Source: Serinus canaria
Lineage: Eukaryota; Chordata; Aves; Passeriformes; Fringillidae
Reading direction: 5' to 3'
DNA length: 64,000 nt
Assembly (NCBI RefSeq): GCF_022539315.1
Contig: NC_066327.1
Span: forward strand, 13,122,995 to 13,186,994
Part shown: in pieces, positions 11,291 through 23,570 of the stretch
Position numbering within the stretch: the stretch's first letter is position 1
Layout: each line of letters opens with the position of its first letter
Translations under genes and position numbers: made by a program
The notes under the pieces: model-generated
The model's input: the letters and a program-made list of their open reading frames with translations, nothing else
What the model was told of the DNA's origin: nothing
Database searches by the model: none

Positions 11291-13300
11291 CCTGACAGCT
11301 CAGTGTGAAGGAAATGCCTGTTTAGTTCCTGCCATGGTTATTAGAGATGCCTTTTGTTTTTCCTTTCACTTTGTCTTTCTCTTTTTTTTGATTTCCAAGG
11401 CTCTGTTGATGTAGACTCTTTGTTGTTTACAAAAATCACAATTATCAACTTCTAATCTTTAAGAAAATCAGGAAATACTGGAACTTTAAAGTCAGTTTTG
11501 AATAAAAACACACAGAAATCCATCAATTATTCACCAGACAAAGCCTGAGCAGACACAGATGCCAATATCTGTTTGCCTAATGGAAGAAAAGTTGCCAAAG
11601 CTTTCAGATTTGTCTTTTTGCATCTTTCACATCTCGGTGTTATGGCTGTGCTCTACGTGGCACGAGGTCTTGTTGCCATCCAGCCTTTTTCAGTCTTGGA
11701 TGGCTGAGGCATCAGCTCATTGCCTGGCCCCTCCTTGCAGGTTTGGTTCTGCCAGTGGCCATGGATGAGTCTCTGGGGAGAAAGGGCATGGGGAGAGCTC
11801 AGCAGAACCCCTCTGAAGGGCTCCTGAGCAGCAAACACCGTCCCACCCCTCTCCCTGGACCTCCTGCCATTCCCTGCTGCTTGCCCCACTCCTCCAGACG
11901 TTGCAGCTATTCTGGACTACTCTGTTGGCTTCAACAAGTCTCTGAAATGTTCTTCATTTCTAACAAGATTAGAGTAAATCTTGGATACATTTGAAGTATT
12001 ACCTTCTAGTTTAAAAGAAAGAACAAAACAGAAAAAGAACTTTGGTTTAAGAACACCCAAACAAGATAACAAAAAAATCTGCTAAAGGTAATGGCTTGGG
12101 TTGGCCATAACTGTAATTATTTAGCATATTCTAGCAATCACTTAAACAAAAAGTTTGCAAAAGTTCATCCCATTTCAGTCTGCCCTGATGTTTCTACACT
12201 ATGTACCAAACCTTTTCCCCACCAACTCCAGAGTTTCATTAAAGCAGAGCACCTTATCTGCCTTGTGAGCTCTTGATTAGGATGGAGGGCTGCAATCCCC
12301 AGGCAGAGAGAAGTGAGACATCCCATGCATTCTCTGATAGAAAGATAAATCACTGCTGCAGGGATTGTCAGCAGTTACCTGACTGCAGAAGCTGAGGTCC
12401 AGAGGGGAACAGCCAGGACTTTACATGTGGAAATCAGCCACCTTCCTAATTACTGCTATCATTAATCATCTGTGTGTCATATGCTGTGCTCTGATCACAC
12501 TGTGGATGGCTCCTATGGCAGCAAAGGTAACTTAGGAGACTCTGTCTGACTCTGTGTTTTGAAGAAGAGGTGAAAAACCCTGCACAGCTGCAGCTGGGAG
12601 AGAGGAGTAAGAGAGAGTCTTGACCTATGAGCCTTTCATTTTATTTTCTGTCCCCTGTCCAGCTGAGGAAAGCAACAATCAAACAGCTTTGGTGGGCACC
12701 AAGAGTTCAGCCAGGGTCACCCCACCACAGTTTTACAATTTTATTATTTAACTAGTGTGCTTTATGAGGGTGGCCTTAGGGTCTGAGAGGAGCACAAGTA
12801 CCTCTGGGCTGTGCCTGGCCAGAGCCTTTTCTGTGGATCAGGACAGATGGAACACACAACCAAAAAGAGAATTTCCCTCTCCAGCACTTTGTGGCTGGAG
12901 CACACCCAGAAGGGTTCAGGCTGATGATCTGGTGATACAGCTTTTTGTGTGCTGGGAGCTCCAGCTGTAACACTGAGAGAGATTTCAGAAGTGAAAGGTC
13001 TGCTGGCTCTGATCTCAGAAGCCATATACCTGTTGCATGGCTTCCTGTGCCTTTATGACCTGGTTTTTGCCTTTTGGCCTCACTGTGACACAGTGGTTGA
13101 GTTTGCAGTCCCCAAAGGTCTCTGTAACAGCTTGAGTGGCCTGCCAGCCCCACAGTCACCAGCCTTTGTTCTGGTACATAGTTGAAATATATTTATTGTG
13201 TCCAATACAGACTGGCTGGCACAGTTTTTAATTTAACTTTCAAAAAGAGCAAGCAACATTGGATATTTCTGTATCTCTAGACAGTCTTGAAAACTGTGAG
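11291..13300. other. Non-coding sequence, nothing recognised
   Basis: Short frames only, up to 127 codons (minus strand 12776-13159). A segment around 12378-12415 faintly recalls a MIR core but is not convincing. No diagnostic repeat end, exon or RNA gene was seen. Confidence 0.6.
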
Positions 13301-13418
13301 GGAATGGAATGGAATGGAATGGAATGGAATGGAATGGAATGGAATGGAATGGAATGGAATGGAATGGAATGGAATGGAATGGAATGGAATGGAATGGAAT
13401 GGAATGGAATGGAATGGA
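13301..13418 (+). repeat. (GGAAT)n pentanucleotide microsatellite, 23 perfect units
   Basis: Twenty-three uninterrupted GGAAT units run from 13301 to 13415, followed by a partial GGA before the sequence changes to GAGCTTT. There is not one substitution in 115 bp, so the array is young, homogenised or recently expanded. The unit has no stop in any frame on either strand, so it creates artificial open frames encoding WNGME repeats (+) and HSIPF repeats (-). It is the same unit as human satellite III-type DNA, but here it is a short simple repeat embedded in unrelated avian sequence. Confidence 0.97.
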
Positions 13419-14223
13419 GAGCTTTGGCTTTTTGGCATGGGGTGTCTTGCAGTTGCAAAGGAGATGTCTTGAAGTATGGGAATGTTAGGATTTATGTAAG
13501 CTGATCTCATTAGTGCAGGAGAGGGGCTGATGCTCTCCAAGGGCAGGACATGGCCAAGAAATGTGAGAAGGTACTGAAGCAATAGGAAAGCAGCATCCTG
13601 GCTTTTCTAGTAGAAGTCATAGGTGAGTGTTGGTTAACTAAGCCTGTGGTGGTGTTTGATGGAAAACTCAAGCCTTACAGTCTTTCATGAATAAATTCAT
13701 TAGCAAACCCTTTAAAAAGGTCTAATTCAATTTTCCTTTCCATTACCCCCAAAACCAGATTCTAACAGAGAGCCAGTTAAGAGGAACAAGGAGGGCAGAA
13801 CCTGATCAGAACATGCCAGAATCTTTCCTCCCTGCCTGATGGGAGGTGAGGCTGTGCCCAGGACAGGAGATGACTCTGTCCTGCTCCATCTGTACCTGCA
13901 GAGGCAGAGCCCAGGGACGAGCTGCTCAGGGAACAGCTTCTGCCCTGGTTCTCTCTCCAAGCCTCTGTGAGGGTGTGAAACATGACTGGGATTGCAGGTG
14001 TGAGCTGATAGATCTGCTTCTGCTCTCTCCTTGTTAGCATCAAATATGTTAGCAGTAATAATATGTTTGGGAGCAAAGAACCAGTATGTTTTCATATTGT
14101 TCATGGGCATAGACTTCCAGGCAGGATAGGAGACCAACTTATCTTCAGTGCCTGGATCAGCACTCCCTTATCTGTATAGATACAGGCTCACAGCAGGGAA
14201 TTCTCCATGGAGAAAATAATGGA
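13419..14223. other. Non-coding sequence between two tandem arrays
   Basis: About 0.8 kb of ordinary sequence between the pentanucleotide array and the 62-bp duplication. Frames of up to 136 codons on the minus strand (13727-14137) show no recognisable domain. No other repeat was seen. Confidence 0.6.
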
Positions 14224-14347
14224 CACATTGCTTGTCACACACAGCATTTCCATGGGCTGTGGGGGCACTCAGGGTGGGTATTCCTCACATTGCTTGTCAC
14301 ACACAGCATTTCCATGGGCTGTGGGGGCACTCAGGGTGGGTATTCCT
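14224..14347 (+). repeat. Exact tandem duplication, 2 x 62 bp
   Basis: Positions 14224-14285 are repeated base for base at 14286-14347, starting CACATTGCTTGTC and ending GGTATTCCT; one further base (C) also matches. Both copies are identical as far as I can read, which suggests a recent duplication, or a local assembly artefact. The unit itself resembles no known element. A plus-strand open frame runs through both copies in different frames because 62 is not a multiple of three. Confidence 0.95.
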
Positions 14348-14348
14348 C

Positions 14349-16826
14349 CCTCTGACCCCAGGGCTGTGGCAGCAAATCTTTCCACCTGCTGTGGAGAGCC
14401 ACGGATGGCTGATCTTTTGAGGAGAGTTCAGCTCAGGGTTATATCAGGAGATCTGTTAGGTACTGAATAATGGATCCTGGCAGCAGGGTTTCAGTCAGTG
14501 ACACAAATGTGGCATTTGCCTGCATCATGTCTTTTTTCTTCCCCTTCCCCTAGACCAAGGAGGCTTAAAATCTCTCTGCTGTTGTGGATGACTGGTCATC
14601 TGTGGAAAGGGGACCAGATGAAGGTGAAATGGCTGAGACAGTTGCATCAGAACATCCTCAGAGAAACAAACAGATCCCAAATGTGGGCATGGTCCTTTCC
14701 CCAACAACTCATACATGATGACAACAACTCCATGCAGTCATGGAGTGAAACACTCCAGGAAATAAAGGCAGCAGGGATGGCTCACACTGATAAGTGTCTG
14801 AGGACTATGAGGAACACCTGCCTGGTGTGGCCATATGATTCTCTGAAAATCCTTAGGGTTACTATAGATTTTGCAGAGTTAGGTCTGCAACTTCAGATGT
14901 CACAGGGGAAATAACTTTTATTCTTGGTCAGTTTGCCACGTAACATATTGGGGAGGCTAGTAAATAAGAGATTGAGAAAAAGCTCAGGAGGGAGAAGAGG
15001 TACAGCCAAAATACCCTGTGCATGTGTAATTTATGCATAAATAAATTCAGTGCTTGGCAGTCCCTCAGAGAATTTTGGGTGCTTTATAAATCTTGACTTA
15101 AGTAATAGAGGCAAATAATATCTCTGTACCAGAGGCAATGAAATTTTATTCTTGGTAAAATTAGGTCAGCATCAGGATTTTGCATGGTTCAGGTCATCAT
15201 CTTTTGGTGAAGCATCAGGGCAAGCAGATTTCTCAGTCCTGTCTTCAGGGCAGCTGGCCTTGATGCCTACTGGGGAGGTTCTGCTGGATCACCTCAGAAT
15301 TCACCCTGTCTTTTCTGCAGAAAAAGAAAAAGGGATTGCCAGCCTGGGAACTGGCAGAATGGGAGTTTGGTTCTCACAAATCCTTAACTCACAGCCCTGA
15401 GGCAGCCAACCCAACTTTCAGCCTCAAGAGACATCCCTTGAAGTCTTTTCCCTTCTTCAAACACTACAAATTCCTTCTTTCTACATGTCTCCAGGCAGGA
15501 CTGATGCCCTAACACTTTTCATAGAAAGTAAATCAGATGCTAATAGAGGTGAAAGGTGAATTTCTTCCTCTGTGGGTGATGCTGGGCCAATTCCCCAGAT
15601 GGGTCCCCACCCCTCCTGGGGAGGATTACTTGGGGAGTGGCACTGTGGAAATCACCTGGTGTGGTTGTTTTCCTGCCTGCCCCTCAGAACAGAACAGCAC
15701 TGGGCTGCTCTGCTGTGTGAGATGGCAAACAGAAAATGAACTGACAAACCACCTCAGGGTGATTCCATCAGAGGAAATCTATTGTGAATAAACTTCCAAA
15801 GTGCAGGAACTGAGCTGCCCTTTTGCCACCTGTCAGTTCATCTCCCACCCTCAGTGCCACACTCCTGAGCACTGCCTCAATTGCTTCAGTTTGCTTTATT
15901 TACCTGTGCAGGAGAGAATGGGGGTGGAAAAGTAACCATTTGCCTCTCCACCACAGTGTGGGATCTGGGGAAGCAGAGGAGTGCACGGAGTAATTCTCAG
16001 AACCACAGCCTCTGTGGGATAATTAAAAAGAAGACCAAAAGCACTGCAGAAAGACTAATTGTAATAAATTGGCCAAGGAACTTAAAACTTTGGTTGTGCA
16101 TTGCAGCAAAGCAGGAATTAATTCTGGGGAGCAGATAAGCCCCAGGTTGGCAGAAGGCTGATGTAATTGGCTCTGGGTACAATCAGACAGTGCTGGCAAC
16201 TCAGTGCCTTGGCATTTGAGAGGGTGACTAAGGAATGAGAGCCTGCCCTGCCAGCCACAGCTCTGGAACTGATGGGATTTGGTGCATGTTAAAGCAACAA
16301 AGATCCTGCAGTGTGGCCTCTGGATGATCACAGAACAAGTGAGCAAATGTAGATAATCACACAGTGAGAGTCATGGCAAAGGAAAGGCCAGCGGGGTCTC
16401 AAGCTGGGAGAATCAGAATAGGCTCTAGGTACAGGAAATATGGGATGGCTGGCTGGAAAAATGAGACTCCACCTGGACTGGGAGGGTTGCAGGCATCAGG
16501 CTTTGTCTTGCCCAGCTCTTGCTAAAATAGATTAGCAAAAGGAAGCTGGAGCATGGCTGGAGTCAGAGCTCCCTTGTCTGTAGAGATGTACAGACATGCT
16601 GCTTGCTGTATAATGTAATGGGGTTTGGGGTGGGATTTTGTTTGTTTGCATGGGTTTGCTGTTGATGTTTTTTTAACTGTAGCTACTATATCCTTCCATG
16701 TCAAGAACAGGACTATACTCTGAAGTAAGAAAGGTGGATTCATTGGCCACAGCTTTCTGAAAACACTGTACTTAAGGCAGTCTGAATTAGTTTCTCAGTG
16801 GGAAAGGTGAGCTGGGGTAACCCATA
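14349..16826. other. Non-coding sequence, nothing recognised
   Basis: Ordinary sequence with short frames up to 138 codons (14498-14914, plus). None shows a recognisable product. No diagnostic transposon end was seen. Confidence 0.6.
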
Positions 16827-16857
16827 CAATTTAAAACATTTTAAATGTTTTAGATTG
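16827..16857. repeat. 31-bp near-perfect A/T-rich palindrome
   Basis: The arms 16827-16841 and 16843-16857 are reverse complements with one mismatch in 15 (CAATTT against the complement of AGATTG), around a single central T. The core AAAACATTT-T-AAATGTTTT is perfect. It could extrude as a cruciform or act as a binding dyad; there is no direct evidence for either. Confidence 0.85.
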
Positions 16858-19800
16858 TGGTGAATATACAGGGTTTTTCATGCTTTACAAGCCCTGAGAG
16901 AATTAGATGTCACAACCGTGTACAAGGGAATAACAATGGATGGACTGAATATGACAATTCACATTTGCCAGTGGAGGAAGAGCACCTCTTGCACTGGTGC
17001 AGTCCTGCCCTGTGGGCTGCAGCTTCCTGCACCACTCTTGCCTCTCCTGAACCCCTCCATTTGGGTAGATCCCCATATAGCAAACAGAGGCTCTGCTGAT
17101 ACATGGAAGAGCTGGCAATGGGATATACCAAGTTTTGCTGCCCTTCATATCTAGTCAGCTAAAAAACAAAAATAAAAAATACAGACTTTGCATTTCATCC
17201 ATTCTTTCTCTTACTCTACCTTTGGTAGTCTCCCTAGGGCCATCTGAATCTGCTTTGTTTCTTTGTGAATCATTTATTGCCCAGGGTCAGAAATAACAGA
17301 TCTGTAGTTCTGCCTTGGCTGTGTTTGCTCTCAGTGGAGTGGGAAGCACTTTGTTCCTGGGGCACTGGCTACACCCAGGGTAGTGCAGCCTCCAAGTGGG
17401 AACTGCAGGGTGAGGAGATGCAGAGGAGGAGTCACACAGGAGCCAAATGCTTCAGGAAAGTCAGCATTTACACCCTGGAGAGGCCAAGGACAGGCTGTCT
17501 GAGCACTGGAGGAGCTGTTCTGTTCCTACCCACAGCAGTGTCAGAATTCTCTACAAGTCCCTTGTGGCATTTTGCACACCCAGTGGGCTACACTGACAAA
17601 AGCTCCTTATCCTGAGACCCTGGCAGCTGCTCATATTATGGGCTGGGCTCCTCTCTCCTGTCTGGTGTCTGCAAAAGGGATTTGGAATCTTTGTAGCTGG
17701 GGTTGGTTGGTCTCTTTATGTATCACTGATTTGTTTATCACAAAACATTGTGAATAACTTGCCTCTGGGTAGCTGCTGGTATTTGTGCCTGGAACCTGAT
17801 GCTTGTTTGTGTAGTATCTGTGTTGGAGATGCTGGCTTCTTGCTCTTCATATACATCTATTGTATACATGCAGTTACTTCAGAAGTGGCCTCAGGAAATC
17901 ACATTTGAAATGTGAAATATTTCTAATGTGTATTATTTCTAAACCTGTCCTGTTTAACTCTGGAGAGAATGTGATGCACAGCCCAGGAACAGCAGAGACA
18001 ATTCCACCAACTGCATTGGCTCCATGGCAGACAGGGTGAACTCTCAGTCTGTTTTCAAGGGGTCATGCAGATTCTCATTTTGTTCTTATCTGCAAACCAA
18101 AGGCCAGTTATTCCACTTGAGCCATTACATCAGGAGCACAACGTAGAGAAATCCTGCAGGACTGCTGCACAAGATCCAGCAGTTCCCTGGGACTGCTTTC
18201 CATCTCAATTTCCCTGTTCGGATGGGTGGGACTGTCCTGTCTCAGACCTAGGAGCAGCTCTGTGCTGGAGGGATGTCACTGCTCTCCTGGCACTGTCCCT
18301 GGAGACCTCTCCTCCTGCAGCTCACACAGAGTGTCCACAGCTCCAAACATTGCTTTTTCCTTCCCTCCTGCTGCTGAGCTAACAGACGGGGGCTCTGATC
18401 TGCTGTGCAGATGTCTGGGTTGCCTGAGAAGAGCTTTTCACCCTCAGTAGTTCAGAAATGTATTTGTAATAAGATATGTGACAAACTGTTATAACCTGAC
18501 AGTTCCTCACAATCATAGAAAAATCCCAATACTATGTGTTCAGAAAAGAAAAAAGTAAGTTGTCTGTGGTCCAATAACTTTCCAGGCTACTCAGTGGTAT
18601 GAAATTACCAGCACAAAATGCTGCCTTATATAAAACAGTAGGAACTTCTCTGTTATAAGTATATTTACAATGCATATCTCCTGGGTAGCTGTTAAATGCA
18701 TGAACATTACACTGGCATTTCCTCTTTAAACATTGTCATTTTATTGCTTTATCTATCTAGAGGAGAGCAGAAATTATCCTTTAATTACTATGAATGTAAT
18801 AGTATTGGTTATACAGCATTTTAGCTCCCACACAGCAGGACTAAGCTTAGTCCTAGCACACATCATTGATTCATCTTTTCACCCTGGAGTGCTGAGTCTT
18901 TCCTAAGCCTTTGCTAAAAGCAGGTAAAGAACTGTGAGTTGATGCTCAGGCTGCCTTAGCCAAAGAGAATCAAAATGGGACTACTGGAAGGTGTGGGCAA
19001 GGTGGGTTGTGCTGCTGCTTTGCTGTGCTGATTCTGAGAAGGAAGGAAGGGGAAAGCATGGGAATAAAAAGCCTGTCATTACCAAAACACAACACAGTAA
19101 CACAGAGAGGTGGAGTAATTTATCTTTAAGTAACAGGCTGACCTATTCAGAACTGTAATTTTAAATGTAAGACTAACCTTTGAAAATAGATCAAGTGATA
19201 TGAATTATTAAGGAACAGACATTTGTCAGATAGATGGTCTCTATTAGTAATTTTATGCATGAATAGTTATCTTCAAAGGTAGTGTTGCTGTCTGCTGAGA
19301 AAGAGAGTGCAAAAGAAGGTTACCTTAAACTGATGTGTAAGACTGACTTTTAATCAGTGTTTTTCTAATGCAGTACAAAAAAAAAAAAAGGCTGAAGCAG
19401 GGTTGTCTTGCTACCCACACTGTGTAACTCCTGAATTTCTTTGCTAGTCAAAGAAACCCCTGGTAACATTCCTAAACTATTTCCCAGTAGTTTTAGGATC
19501 AAAGAGGTTGGCACGATGCCCATTTGAGAAGGGCTGCTCCCACACTGGTGCCACTGGGATGTCCCAGGCCCTGGGCAGAGCAGAGCTGGCACCCAGGGAC
19601 CCTGAGGGGAGCAAATCCTGCTCTGTGCCGTGCTCCTTCCGAGGGTGCCTTTGAACCCTGCTGCAGAGGAGACTGCAGCTCCCTCCTTTCCCTGCCAGCA
19701 ATCAAAAGGAATGTTTGATGATGGATTAGTGTCTGCTACTTGGGTACTGCTTGGACCACATTTTGGACTTGGAAAGGGAGAAGAAAAAGGGAGAGCTGGA

Positions 19801-22800
19801 GCTATTAGTGGAAGATACTTTTCTACCCCCTGATCACTCTGCGTTTGTTTTTACTTTCCCCAAATTTCTCTTTTCATGAGTTTCCCTCTGCTTTATTTGC
19901 TTGTTTATTTTATATGCAAACTACTTCCATGCCCTTGTGAACTTGTGATCCAAGTACTGCAGAGCACTTAATGTAAAACTAAATTTGACTTCTTTTGAGA
20001 AGCTGTTGGAGGGAGACGGTGGCCATAAATTTGCTTTTCCCCATCCTCCATTCTTTGCATATCTTTAGCATGGAAAAGTAAGAGAGCAAACCTAAATTTA
20101 AGCGATGGCTCCATAGCCTGTTTGCTCCTGCAAACAAATGCAATTTCATTTTTTAAAATTAATTTTTCTTCCATCTGCAGCTTTTTTAAGTCTAGCCTTC
20201 CAGACACAGACGCTGCTATTGCCTGACTTTTGAATGGGGTGTTGATGGAGTGAATGAAAGCTTTTGCTCCATCCTGCAGTCACTCTGAAGCCTGTAACAC
20301 ATCAGGAGAGGGTGTGTGCCCACTGGAGCACGTCCCTGTCAAATGGGACTTTTACTCTTGTGGTCCTTGTCCCAATGATTTTGCACAGTGGCTCCACCAT
20401 TGTCTTGCCTCTACAGCATAACAAAATGTATTTGATTTCTTCTGACATCTTCATTCACTCAAAAGTTGAACTGGGGCTAATCTACAATATTTGGTGCCTG
20501 CAATTCTAATAGACCTGAATTAAGGCCCCAAGAATGAGATTTCTAAGGGTACTGGAATTTATGACCCTTTTGACGATATCTAAGAAGAGATTTATTTTCT
20601 GAATCCTATTTTATTCAACTCCACTTGAGCAATTGACAGGGAAAAATTGAAATATAAACAATTACTCTGGTGTGCATAATCTTCCTGACTTCTCTCTTTT
20701 CCTCTTTTATCTTCATCTGACTCAGTGCTGTGCCAGGATGAATGGTTTATGGTTAAAGCACTGCAGTGGGATGCAAATGATGCAAGCTTAAATTTCCAGA
20801 TATGTCAAAGGCTTCCTCTATGACTACAATTGATATTTCTGTGATCTCTGCATGTACTGTTAGGTACAAAAGGTATCTAAAAATATGACCTTCTCTCACA
20901 TTCTTTTTGTCTGTTTAGGCATTCAAAACCAGACTCTGGATGTTTGAACCCCCTTCACTTTGTTTCTTTGAACAAAATGCCTCCTGTTTGTGTTGCAGTG
21001 ATACAGGTTAACACTTTGAACAAGGAAAAAAAAAAAAGAAAAAGATAAGCATTTGGTGTACTAATTTCAGGAGCAACTGTTTCCAGCAGCCTGGAACCTT
21101 TCTGCAGTGTATTGATGTTTCAATTTGTACAGAGTAGCAGCTGCCCTTAATGATAAAGAAAAGCAAGTGCCTGCTCTGTGAGGATTTGACATGGCAGCAG
21201 TAGTCTTGTGGAAAGTGACATGACAACCTGAAGTAATGATATGTAGATACGATGCCACAGACATGTCACAAAATAACACAAATTGCTAAAAGCTGTGGAA
21301 AGAGAAAACATCTTCAGAGCAAAAATATTGAGACCAAAAATTGTCACTTATCACATCTGAGGGGAATGTGGCAGTTTGTGATTCCTGCTGGAAACAGCTT
21401 AGCCTAAATGGTCCTTCACAATTGGAATTTTGCAAATCAACATTAGTAGACTCCAACTTGTCATATACAAAAGAAAGATGATTTTCCAGCATCTGCAATG
21501 CTTTTTCATGCAAACTCTTTGTGGCTATGGACATGTGTGACCATGCTCAGGAGGCCATGAAGGCTGTGCACATATTCATGAGCAGAGGTCTCAAGGGGGA
21601 CACAGCTGTGGAGCCAAACAGTGCTGCAGGTTCAGTCCCACTCTGCACATTGCAGAGGATTTATTTCAGGTAGCTGTAGCATGATGGGTTTGCTGGAGGG
21701 CAGTAGGTGAGCTCCTGGACTGCATCTTCCAGTCTGATTTTATCCCAAGATAAAATTGGGGTGTTCCAACACAGGCTGTGATGGGAACCAAAGCCCAGGA
21801 GAAGGAGATAACCATGGGAGTATTTTGAAAAGCAGACCCTGCTCCACAGTAAAACACTGACACATGTCCAAAGACATCTGGGCTCTCTGATTGATTCCAA
21901 AGATGAACCAAATTGTTTATTCAAACAATCAGATTAATCCTGCTGGAGGTAAGAGAATTATCATTGTGCTGATTAAAATTGGATCAGTGGTTGATCCTTT
22001 TATCCAGGAGCTACCTTCATCCGATTGGGCTTACTGGTTCAAATAAAATGGAAATTGCTCTGAATCCTCTCTGATGATGGGTAATGGAAAAGCCAAAGCC
22101 TGACCTCTTTGTATCATTTCCATTACAAATAATGTCAGTGTGATTCCTCAGATACTGAGCTGGACAGAATTATACCAATGTCTCTTCTGAATTTCCTTCT
22201 TCCCTTCCTGCTCCCTTCAGCCTCCACTTTCTGGAAGAAGAGAGACTGTGCTTCATTCTTCTGTGAAGGCTTCTGCTGAACAAAAGCAGTTGACTCTGAG
22301 AGTCATCCTCTGACATCAAACCCTTAGACTTACCAATGCCTTGCTCAGGGTTTTAGATGTGAGTTTCCAATTGAATTTAATTGTAATTGTGCAGCTGCAC
22401 CAAAGCTTTCAGGATGCACGCCCTGAAATATTCATGTTGCCTTTCTCATTTTCTTTCTCTCAGCCACATTTGTTCAGGTTTAAGGGAAGTGGCTTCCACT
22501 TGTTGTAGGTGCAAATTCGTGCTTGCACAGTCTGTGAAGACATTAGCATTTAGACACTGAGCATCCTTGATTGGTATGCACCAGTCACTTGGCAAAGAGC
22601 TGAAGTGGTTGCATTTATGCTGTCAGTTAATTCTGCTGAAATGGATCCCAGTTTTGGAAAGTTGGGCCCTATCAGATCTCTGATCCCATGTGCAAGCAGT
22701 GGGGGAGGATTTGCATTCTAGCCTTTTCACATTCCCCATGTCTGGGCAGAAGGCTCCAGTTCGTTTCCTCTCAGGTTTGCAGGATCTCAAGGTGTAGTCC

Positions 22801-22952
22801 AAGGTTGCTTTACTTCCTTCCAGAAGGAGAACATGACACAAGACAGAAGTGGGGTGCTAAAATATGGACATATTGCCTCAGTTTGTGTAGCACCCCTGAA
22901 TAGAAGGTCTGGGAGCAAGACTTGCCTTTCTGAGATGGATTTGTGTGAGAAT
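16858..22952. other. Non-coding sequence with A-runs
   Basis: About 6 kb without a recognised gene or transposon. It contains A13 at 19377-19389 and A12 at 21026-21037. A segment near 19105-19160 weakly recalls a MIR core. The section 22360-22620 is AT-rich and free of repeat signatures and may hold a conserved element, on appearance only. Open frames do not exceed 116 codons. Confidence 0.55.
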
Positions 22953-23125
22953 GACAGAATATCCTGCATGGGGAGGGACTCACAAGGATCATTGAGCCCA
23001 ACTCCTGACCTGCACAGCCACCCCAACAATCCCACCCTGTGCCTGAGAGCATTATCCAAATGCTGCTGGAGCTCTGTCACCATTCCCTGGGGAGCCTGGG
23101 CAGTGCCTGGCCACCCTCTCTTCCC
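22953..23125 (-). mobile_element. CR1 LINE fragment, 5'-truncated
   Basis: On the minus strand this ends with the CR1 3' segment: read on plus it begins ACAGAATATCCTG, then a GGAGGGACTCACAAGGATCA block, then ATTGAGCCCAACTCCTG, followed by CCCCAACAATCCCACCCTG and a GGAGCTCTGTCACC-like block. This order is characteristic of a common bird CR1 subfamily. Only about 170 bp of 3' sequence remains, as expected for LINE 5' truncation. CR1 elements move by target-primed reverse transcription and lack a long poly(A). No coding part survives. Confidence 0.88.
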
Positions 23126-23484
23126 AGAGGGTGTGTGAATTCAAGGCACAAGGGCACTACAATATAATAAGGATGGGTTATCTTAATGTAGATGATATCA
23201 CTAATTTTAGAGCCACACATGTAGTGGGTATTTATCCCAGAGGAATCTCATCTTCAGAAATAATTGTACTTCCTTCTTTTCACTTAAATATAGACCCTGC
23301 AAAATTGGCTCTAATTTTATTTCCAGTCTTACCCACCTCTGAAGGTGGCTTACCATGGAAGAGTTCTTAATTGGTCAACTGCAAAGCAAGTCTGCTAAAA
23401 GAAGTGGGAGTGTTTCTGTTTACAGGGAAAAGTCCAGGGGAAAATAGCAGGAGTGCAGCTTTGGAGTCTCTGCCTCTTTCCTCA

Positions 23485-23570
23485 TCCACTGGGTAGCCTT
23501 GATTCAGGAACCTCTTGTTGCCTTGACCTGCCCATTGGTAAAATGGGTGCAGGGGTAATAATAAGAATAA
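23485..23570 (+). mobile_element. MIR-like SINE remnant
   Basis: The order GGTAGCCTTG, AACCTCTTGTTGCCT, CCCATTGGTAAAATGGG and GGGGTAATAATA follows the 3' half of the MIR consensus (CCTTGGGCAAG, AACCTCTCTG, ATCTGTAAAATGGGG, ATAATAATA). Divergence is high, as expected for this ancient amniote SINE. The match is from memory of the family and covers under 90 bp, so it is moderately supported. Confidence 0.55.

Noticed and set aside
12378..12415. MIR-like string (GAAGCTGAGGTCCAGAGGGG)
   Set aside because: Only a short core resembles MIR and the expected following segment is absent.
19105..19160. MIR-like string (ACAGAGAGGTGGAGTAA)
   Set aside because: The match stops after about 20 bases; too weak to call.
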